Shown piece after piece: positions 9,295-14,118 of a stretch of 14,118 nt of DNA. The DNA comes from Symbiodinium natans. Lineage: Eukaryota > Sar > Dinophyceae > Suessiales > Symbiodiniaceae. How positions within the stretch are numbered: position 1 is the first letter of the stretch; each line of letters opens with the position of its first letter. The translations under genes and the position numbers were made by a program. The notes beneath the pieces are model-generated. The model saw nothing but the letters and a program-made list of their open reading frames with translations. It made no database searches and was not told the DNA's origin. Location: positions 55,001 through 69,118 of the forward strand of contig CAJNDS010000797.1 in the NCBI GenBank assembly GCA_905221605.1. Reading direction: 5' to 3'.

Positions 9295-11958
9295 CTAAGA
9301 AGGTGTTCCTACAAGACCTAACGTGACTTTCGCAGCACGCAAAATAGCTCTACCCAGTTTAGTCGGATAGATACCTGTTTCTTCGACACTAGCAAGTGAA
9401 ACATGCTGATGACTTTTGTCACAGGGCTTTCCAGAGAAGATTTCACTCCACTCCTCTCGGTTTGTAGCAAAGAACCACCGCTTAAAGACCCCGTCGAAGG
9501 CACAACGGTCCACAACCTTTCCACAGTTCAGACCAAGGCGCTTCTTTTCTTTCAGATAACTTTCCTCCTTCCAAAGACCACAGTTCTTTGGCCATTCCTG
9601 GGTAACCAGGATCTCTTTGCAGCGGTCCTCCAGAAGTCTTCCTAGAGCTTTCCAAGATGCAACATGCTTCTTGACCTGCTCTCGCCACCGATGTCGAAAC
9701 TTCGGTCGATGCCAATTCTTAAAGCGATAGCTACATCCAGCGGTACACGGGGAAGCTATGTGGACATAGATCTGGGGCGGTTTCCTACTCAACAGACACA
9801 GCAAGACCTCTCCTAGAAACATTTGAGTACTCTTGCTTAAGAAGTCTTCTTTCTCAGTTATGCCTATATATGCTACTCGGTCACGAGCACACGCTCGGCA
9901 CAACGCACTGTCCGTTGAACAAAACACCTCGATCACAAGCAGAGGAACAGATCCCAACGCAAGGTCTCTTGCCACGGGCTCGTACTTCGCCAGGTTTGTC
10001 GGGATTTTCTCAAGCTTTTCACATACTTCTTCAAGTTCTTCCATTCGTTCACGAAGGTGTTCAGGAACTACAAGACCCTGAAGGTCTTCTTCACACACTC
10101 TTTCCAGTCCACACGCAACCAGCAAATGCTCAAGCAACAACTCCTCAGGAGATTTCGTCAGTCCATCGGCTGGATTCTGTTCTCCACTGATGAAGCTTAG
10201 AATCAGCCTTTCCAGGTGGACTAGCTCTTGAAGATAGCGATGACGAAGCTCCAGGTGCCGAACACGGCGTAACAACCCCGTCATTTTGCTAATCGACAAA
10301 GCTGCTTCCGAATCCGAAGCCAGGTGAATCGGAAACTCACCGGTCTCTCCTTTGGGCATTCCATACAGGAGCGTTTCCATGAGCAAAGACAAGTACACCG
10401 ACTCTTTGGCTGCCTCCGTCAGGGCTGCCAATTCGGCTCCCGCCGAACTCAACGCGGTCACCGACTGTTTCCGCGAGAAAGTTTTGATCATGATGCCATG
10501 CCACTTCACAATGGCACCAGACACAGGGCAAATGTTCCATGACGCATCCACAAAGCCAGAGAGCATGGTTTCCGAAGCGCAGCAAGGATACTCAAACGCT
10601 TCTGCCGAAAATCGCTGAAGGTACTCAGGCAAAGCCATCACCCAACGAACCACGCGTCTCAAGCAAGCTTCTGCCTGGCTATCTGGGTCACTCTGATACC
10701 GGCCCAGAAATCCTACCGGGTAGGACAAATGCGGCAACGTCAGACTTGCCCACATTAACTTACCAAGCACACGTCTATAGCGTTCATACGCCTCAGTGCT
10801 GATAGGTGTTCCAGCCTCCTTCTTCCGGTACTCCCTCTCGAGGTTTCCCAGCACTGGTTTCACACCCTTTCCGCTAATGCCAAACTCTTCTCCAAGCGAC
10901 TTCAAGTACCCCGGCTTCAGGCCAAAGAACACAGGTCCGTGCTCAGTGGTTCGGGCGATCACTCGACCCAAGAACTCGAGCTGCCCGGTCTTACCAGGTT
11001 CTAGAAGCCCTGTCTGCTTCATTTTATAGATCTTCGCTAGCTTAGCATACAGATCCTTGGCAATTGACGGATTCTGGGAAAAGATGATGAGATCGTCAAC
11101 ATACACTAACACCAAGGTCAGCGCACCATCCTTCTCAAGCCGGTGATGCACAGTAGGGTCGGCAGTCTCACCAAACCCAAACTGCTTACGCAGCGTGCTT
11201 GTAAACTCTAGGTACCAGCTCAGTGGTCCTACTCTCAAGCCATTCATGGCTTTGTGTAGCTGCGCAAACAGCGGCTTGTTCTCCTCATCATACATCCCAT
11301 TCGGAAACCGGATACACTCTACTCCCTGCACAGGCGCTTGCATGAAGGCAACGCTCACATCTGCTGACAACAAGGTGCCACCTCTGACAGCATGAATAGC
11401 AAGGACACCCCTCAAGGCTTCCAAAGACGTGGTGGGGGAATATATCCCATCAGCTAGAGGATTGGATCCAAATGCATAGTCTCTCACAACAAGACGAGCA
11501 CGAACGCGTTCAGGGTTCGTGGCCGACGGTTTCGAAGTCAGAACCCACCTAGTCGTATGGATTCTCCGCGTAGCTCGTTTACGGGCCTCAGCTTCTCCTA
11601 TAATCGTAGCTACACCAAAAGCATCAAGTTCTGAGAGCTCAAGTCTCATACCTTCTTCAAGATGCTTACGAGGCAAAACCTTGCCAGAAACTTCGCAAAC
11701 CGCATTGTCCGGGACATGGACCCAAATCTTCTTTCCACCAAACTTCATGCGGAACCACTCTTTGACATCATCTCCCTTACGGATTTTTGTCGTTACTCTC
11801 AAGTCAGGCCCATCAAAGAGTTGCCTCAGGCCATGCTCATAGAGCCACGTCAGGCCCTCTTCCATGGCATCGTCTTCTCCTGGATCCATAGGGGCGTCGA
11901 GGTCCTCAAGACCTACGCCTCCGGGAGGCTCAACCTCCATGCCTGTTTCTTCAGGCAC
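9295..11958 (-). CDS. Copia-type reverse transcriptase / RNase H with methyltransferase-like C-terminal domain
   Basis: A frame of 887 codons. Residues 1-32 are an acidic linker. About 33-130 form the connector to the RT. The RT spans about 131-370, with the first catalytic Asp in SADVSVAF (D200) and YVDD at 286-289. RNase H covers about 465-605, with D471 (FVDAS), E509 (SAGAELAAL), D549 (ASDSEAA) and D598 (NPADGLTK). About 630-668 is charged and helix-prone. About 670-887 is a further domain with EVFCS (E677), SPCT (C738), an E-W-P motif (E788) and a Cys/His cluster (C846, H850, H852), reminiscent of a cytosine-5 methyltransferase. The protein would copy element RNA into cDNA. The nominal start at 11958 is GTG and the frame stays open upstream to 12009, so it is probably expressed by a -1 shift from the integrase frame. 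No inactivating change is visible. Confidence 0.88.
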   Translation of the reverse strand: MPEETGMEVEPPGGVGLEDLDAPMDPGEDDAMEEGLTWLYEHGLRQLFDGPDLRVTTKIRKGDDVKEWFRMKFGGKKIWVHVPDNAVCEVSGKVLPRKHLEEGMRLELSELDAFGVATIIGEAEARKRATRRIHTTRWVLTSKPSATNPERVRARLVVRDYAFGSNPLADGIYSPTTSLEALRGVLAIHAVRGGTLLSADVSVAFMQAPVQGVECIRFPNGMYDEENKPLFAQLHKAMNGLRVGPLSWYLEFTSTLRKQFGFGETADPTVHHRLEKDGALTLVLVYVDDLIIFSQNPSIAKDLYAKLAKIYKMKQTGLLEPGKTGQLEFLGRVIARTTEHGPVFFGLKPGYLKSLGEEFGISGKGVKPVLGNLEREYRKKEAGTPISTEAYERYRRVLGKLMWASLTLPHLSYPVGFLGRYQSDPDSQAEACLRRVVRWVMALPEYLQRFSAEAFEYPCCASETMLSGFVDASWNICPVSGAIVKWHGIMIKTFSRKQSVTALSSAGAELAALTEAAKESVYLSLLMETLLYGMPKGETGEFPIHLASDSEAALSISKMTGLLRRVRHLELRHRYLQELVHLERLILSFISGEQNPADGLTKSPEELLLEHLLVACGLERVCEEDLQGLVVPEHLRERMEELEEVCEKLEKIPTNLAKYEPVARDLALGSVPLLVIEVFCSTDSALCRACARDRVAYIGITEKEDFLSKSTQMFLGEVLLCLLSRKPPQIYVHIASPCTAGCSYRFKNWHRPKFRHRWREQVKKHVASWKALGRLLEDRCKEILVTQEWPKNCGLWKEESYLKEKKRLGLNCGKVVDRCAFDGVFKRWFFATNREEWSEIFSGKPCDKSHQHVSLASVEETGIYPTKLGRAILRAAKVTLGLVGTPS

Positions 11959-12009
11959 GTCCGAAAAATCGGAGAATACCCATCCAACTCTCCTTCTTCT
12001 TCCATTGCC
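11913..12009 (-). promoter_or_regulatory. Overlap between integrase and RT frames, candidate -1 frameshift region
   Basis: The integrase frame ends at a stop at 11913-11915. The RT frame is open from just after a TGA at 12010-12012, giving 97 bases in which both frames are open. Moving from integrase to RT needs a net -1 (or +2) shift. A run of five T on the minus strand (A5 at 11964-11968), read ATT TTT in the integrase frame, is the most slip-prone spot. It is not a canonical X-XXY-YYZ heptamer. A fixed one-base indel in this copy, or splicing, are alternatives. Confidence 0.45.
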
Positions 12010-13844
12010 TCAGGGCCCTCAAGAGCAGGTGGTTCGGTGCGTTCAACAGGAAACTCAAGACTTCCTTCAGGGATATTTGGGGAATCAAGCGGCGGACTCG
12101 GACCATCGATTGGAACATCGAACTTGATGGGTCTTTCAGGGTCTTCCTTATTACCTCGAAGGTCACGCAAAGCAGCTTTGTCAAACTCCACTGGATCTTT
12201 GGCACGAAAAGAGCTGAAGATTTCCAAACGAGGGGGCTTTCCAATACCTATTGGAACAAAGACCCGAATCCCGGATCCATTAGCACCGTGAGGTCCTACA
12301 TAGAGTGCCCTCACCAAGCGCTTTCCGCGGTGCTCTGGGTAGTCCTTCTGAGGCTTTCCAAAGCCCACAACCCCAAACTCACAGCTCTTCACTGGCTGAA
12401 CTGTCGACCCACGCAGTCTCTCCAACGGCGTGCTGTGTTCCTTGGACACATGAAACAAGTTATGCATCCTCACAGAGTACCTCATGGCCTCAACAAACAG
12501 ATGGCTCCCTAGAGGCAACTTTTCACCTACACGCTCTTCTAAGCCCAGCCAAACAGACCAGAACGCTTCTTTCACGAGGCAAACATGGCGTTCAACGATG
12601 CCCTTCGCTTGAGGTCTGTTTATCGCGAACGGGACCCAGTGCATTGACCTCCCCCCGAATGTCCGGTGTTTCGCTGCATTGCGGAAAACACTCTCGAGGA
12701 GATTTTCTTGGTCCCCGTGGACAACAATGTCCAATCCACTCAATCCCATTTCCGTAAAGGCTTTGCAAACCGATACAGCGGGCACTTCATCCTCAGGTCC
12801 TAAGACCACGGTATGTAAGTACCCCGACACCACATGAACCATGAGAAGGAAACGAACATTCTTTCCGAAAAATCCAAAGTCGACTTGCAACTCTCCGGGT
12901 CCGTGGTGGTGTTTCATGTGCTTCCTACGAGCCGGCACTCTCCCTCTAGCGCTTTGACATGTGTCACAGCAACTAAGATAAGGTTGGTGGCCCTTATTTC
13001 GGTGCGCCTTCAGCCGCTCCGAGGTCAAATAGACCGGAACCTCAGGATCCAGAGCATCGCTCACCACCTCCGGGGAACTCAGGGCACCCGGTTCACCTGA
13101 GGGAACATTCTCCACACGGGGTTTCTTTCGAACATCGGAGGGCCTAGGGGGTTCACTTCCGCTGGGTTTCGCAAGTTCAGCTTCCAACGGATCAGGAATC
13201 AACTCTTCCTCCGACTCCGAATTCACAACAACCGGGGTCGGCAAACCAGCAAGCATACGCAGGGCCTCAGAACGTGCCACGGCCTTCTTTTGCTCGGACC
13301 CCCGCAGGGACCCAAGCCCACACAAGGCCCACTTCTTCAAGGCACGCCAACGTTTCATCATTGGCCCTTTTGCTTCCTCGCCCGTAGGCTCAGCTTTCAA
13401 TTCACAAGCAAGCACGCCACGCACAAACAACAGGCGGCGCACAACACTCCAAGACCTACGTGGCACACGTCCTACCAAAGTTACACGCAAAAACTTCAGC
13501 CTACTCCTACGGCGCACACTCAAAAGCTTCACGCACCTACGCAGCCAACCTCTGAAAACCAAACCCAGAACCAACCCTAAAGCCAAGGCACTGCTTCCTT
13601 TCCATGAAGACCTGGGCACAGAGGAACAGTGTGCAGACCCATTCGCGGCAGGCAGGCTGCACTCACAGTCACCTACCAAGCACTCAAACGCTCCTACCCT
13701 ACCTCCTAATGCACACAGCCAGTCTCCTACTGCAAACAGCGGGGCTTTCAGACCTACTCCTACCAATTTTGTGCCTTGCGGCGAAGATCGGAGCACCTCA
13801 TGCCCGGCTTTTAGGCCCTCAGGGCCCATACCCAAGCATATCAA
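11913..13844 (-). CDS. Copia-type integrase segment of the retrotransposon polyprotein
   Basis: 643 codons from a nominal TTG; the frame has no stop upstream to the window edge, so 13844 is not a proven start. Residues 1-200 are basic and hydrophobic, with a Leu/Val-rich stretch at about 85-98 and an Arg-rich stretch at 100-145; I do not recognise them. About 205-265 is acidic and Pro-rich. The zinc finger is H281, H286, C293 (or C292) and C296, with unusually few residues between His and Cys pairs. The catalytic core carries D322 (LQVDFGF), D378 (VVHGDQE) and E418 (AKGIVERH), with 39 residues between D378 and E418. About 480-560 resembles a C-terminal integrase domain. The last 80 residues form a Pro/Glu-rich linker into the RT frame. 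The product would insert element cDNA into the host genome. No protease motif is seen. Confidence 0.85.
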   Translation of the reverse strand: MICLGMGPEGLKAGHEVLRSSPQGTKLVGVGLKAPLFAVGDWLCALGGRVGAFECLVGDCECSLPAANGSAHCSSVPRSSWKGSSALALGLVLGLVFRGWLRRCVKLLSVRRRSRLKFLRVTLVGRVPRRSWSVVRRLLFVRGVLACELKAEPTGEEAKGPMMKRWRALKKWALCGLGSLRGSEQKKAVARSEALRMLAGLPTPVVVNSESEEELIPDPLEAELAKPSGSEPPRPSDVRKKPRVENVPSGEPGALSSPEVVSDALDPEVPVYLTSERLKAHRNKGHQPYLSCCDTCQSARGRVPARRKHMKHHHGPGELQVDFGFFGKNVRFLLMVHVVSGYLHTVVLGPEDEVPAVSVCKAFTEMGLSGLDIVVHGDQENLLESVFRNAAKHRTFGGRSMHWVPFAINRPQAKGIVERHVCLVKEAFWSVWLGLEERVGEKLPLGSHLFVEAMRYSVRMHNLFHVSKEHSTPLERLRGSTVQPVKSCEFGVVGFGKPQKDYPEHRGKRLVRALYVGPHGANGSGIRVFVPIGIGKPPRLEIFSSFRAKDPVEFDKAALRDLRGNKEDPERPIKFDVPIDGPSPPLDSPNIPEGSLEFPVERTEPPALEGPEAMEEEGELDGYSPIFRTCLKKQAWRLSLPEA

Positions 13845-14118
13845 TCCATATCGGAGCCAGAGTCTCCCACATCCGAATTGTCCATAGGTGGGTTTGGAAC
13901 CACCATACTCGTCTCTGCCGGCGGGGTCAAAGGAGAAGCGCTCCCCGGACTTCCAATGCCACCGACCATTGGCTCCATTGGGACCTCGGAACTCACGTCC
14001 ATAGGGGTCCCAGGGGCACCGAATGCCTCCACGGGCGTCATCGGCGTCTCGACCTCCATTGGAACCTCGCCCGCAAGCTCCCTCAATGTATCTGGGTGCG
14101 GTGTCGATGGAGGAGGTA
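13841..14118 (-). CDS. Proline/methionine-rich polyprotein segment, 5' partial
   Basis: A frame open from the window edge to a TGA at 13841-13843; the nominal start at 14086 is TTG. It codes for a disordered-looking, acidic chain with recurring Pro-Met pairs (VPMEVETPM, GTPMDV, VPMEPM, NPPMDN) and ends in SGSDMD. Composition suits a linker between protease and integrase in a copia polyprotein, and the acidic Pro/Met style resembles the linker at the start of the RT frame. The integrase frame is also open through the same bases, but there it reads as a Gly/Arg/Trp-rich chain that looks less like a designed linker. If this frame is the real one, a second -1 shift near 13850 is needed to reach the integrase. 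It could instead be a shadow. Confidence 0.4.
   Translation of the reverse strand, partial: PPPSTPHPDTLRELAGEVPMEVETPMTPVEAFGAPGTPMDVSSEVPMEPMVGGIGSPGSASPLTPPAETSMVVPNPPMDNSDVGDSGSDMD

Larger units (their letters stand above)
9172..14118 (-). mobile_element. Ty1/copia-type retrotransposon, 3' part, truncated by the window edge
   Basis: Domain order on the minus strand is linker, integrase, reverse transcriptase, RNase H, extra C-terminal module. Integrase before reverse transcriptase defines the Ty1/copia (Pseudoviridae-type) order and excludes Ty3/gypsy. All catalytic motifs seen are intact, with no stops inside the domains. Gag, protease and the 5' LTR would lie beyond position 14118. A protease active-site motif (D-S/T-G-A) was not found in the visible part. 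The 3' limit is uncertain: either the purine-rich tract near 9172-9188 marks the start of a 3' LTR lying in or replaced by the tandem array, or the element was truncated there. Confidence 0.85.

Noticed and set aside
8954-9298. 114-codon plus-strand frame running from copy 3 into the retrotransposon
   Set aside because: It crosses the array boundary and ends opposite the RT-frame stop; the other units cannot encode it. It is a chance fusion.
11662-12291. 209-codon plus-strand frame opposite the pol genes, and other antisense frames through 9400-13580
   Set aside because: They are shadows of well-supported minus-strand integrase and RT frames and show no domain of their own.
13400-13560. Arg-rich and hydrophobic stretch of the integrase ORF as a transmembrane protein
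   Set aside because: The hydrophobic part is short and lies in a linker of a polyprotein; composition is driven by the GTAGG-rich sequence. I see no reason to call a membrane function.

Overview
The window looks like nuclear DNA of a protist, most probably a dinoflagellate (a Symbiodinium-like alga is my best guess). The evidence is one Ty1/copia-type retrotransposon whose integrase and reverse transcriptase have features I associate with dinoflagellate elements: a short-spaced HHCC finger, an RNase H ending in PADGLTK, and a methyltransferase-like C-terminal module. The rest is long non-coding repeat DNA. There are no bacterial-type operons, ribosome binding sites, rRNA or recognisable tRNA. 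The assignment is inference; no host gene in the window confirms it.

Layout, left to right. 1-1235: sequence with no supportable gene. 1261-1316: two adjacent GC-rich hairpins. 1430-1785: a low-complexity block carrying seven perfect CTTCGAAG palindromes. 1841-2299: a diverged two-copy tandem repeat of about 0.2 kb. 2300-2780: AT-richer spacer. 2781-9163: three tandem copies of a 2.13-kb unit (2781, 4911, 7039) at an almost constant period of 2129 bases. A 13-base repeat (GACAGGAACTTTC) at 2781 recurs at 9164. Small ORFs inside the units are broken differently in each copy, so I treat the array as non-coding. Each unit contains seven copies, plus two degenerate ones, of a 21-23 base element that folds as a small bulged hairpin: CCTC(A)GC, variable loop, GCGAGG, then usually CCGAA.

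9172-14118, minus strand: the 3' part of the Ty1/copia element. Reading leftwards from the right edge there is a proline/methionine-rich segment open to the edge, then an ORF with the integrase, then in the -1 frame an ORF with reverse transcriptase, RNase H and a C-terminal domain with methyltransferase-like motifs. No stop codon breaks the recognised domains, so the element is young or was recently active. Gag, protease and the 5' terminal repeat would lie beyond the right edge. The last stop codon is only about 120 bases from the tandem array, with a purine-rich tract at the boundary, so the array sits where a 3' LTR would be expected.

The integrase would insert the cDNA made by the RT/RNase H. 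The extra C-terminal module is the most interesting coding feature, and the repeated mini-hairpin is the most interesting non-coding one.
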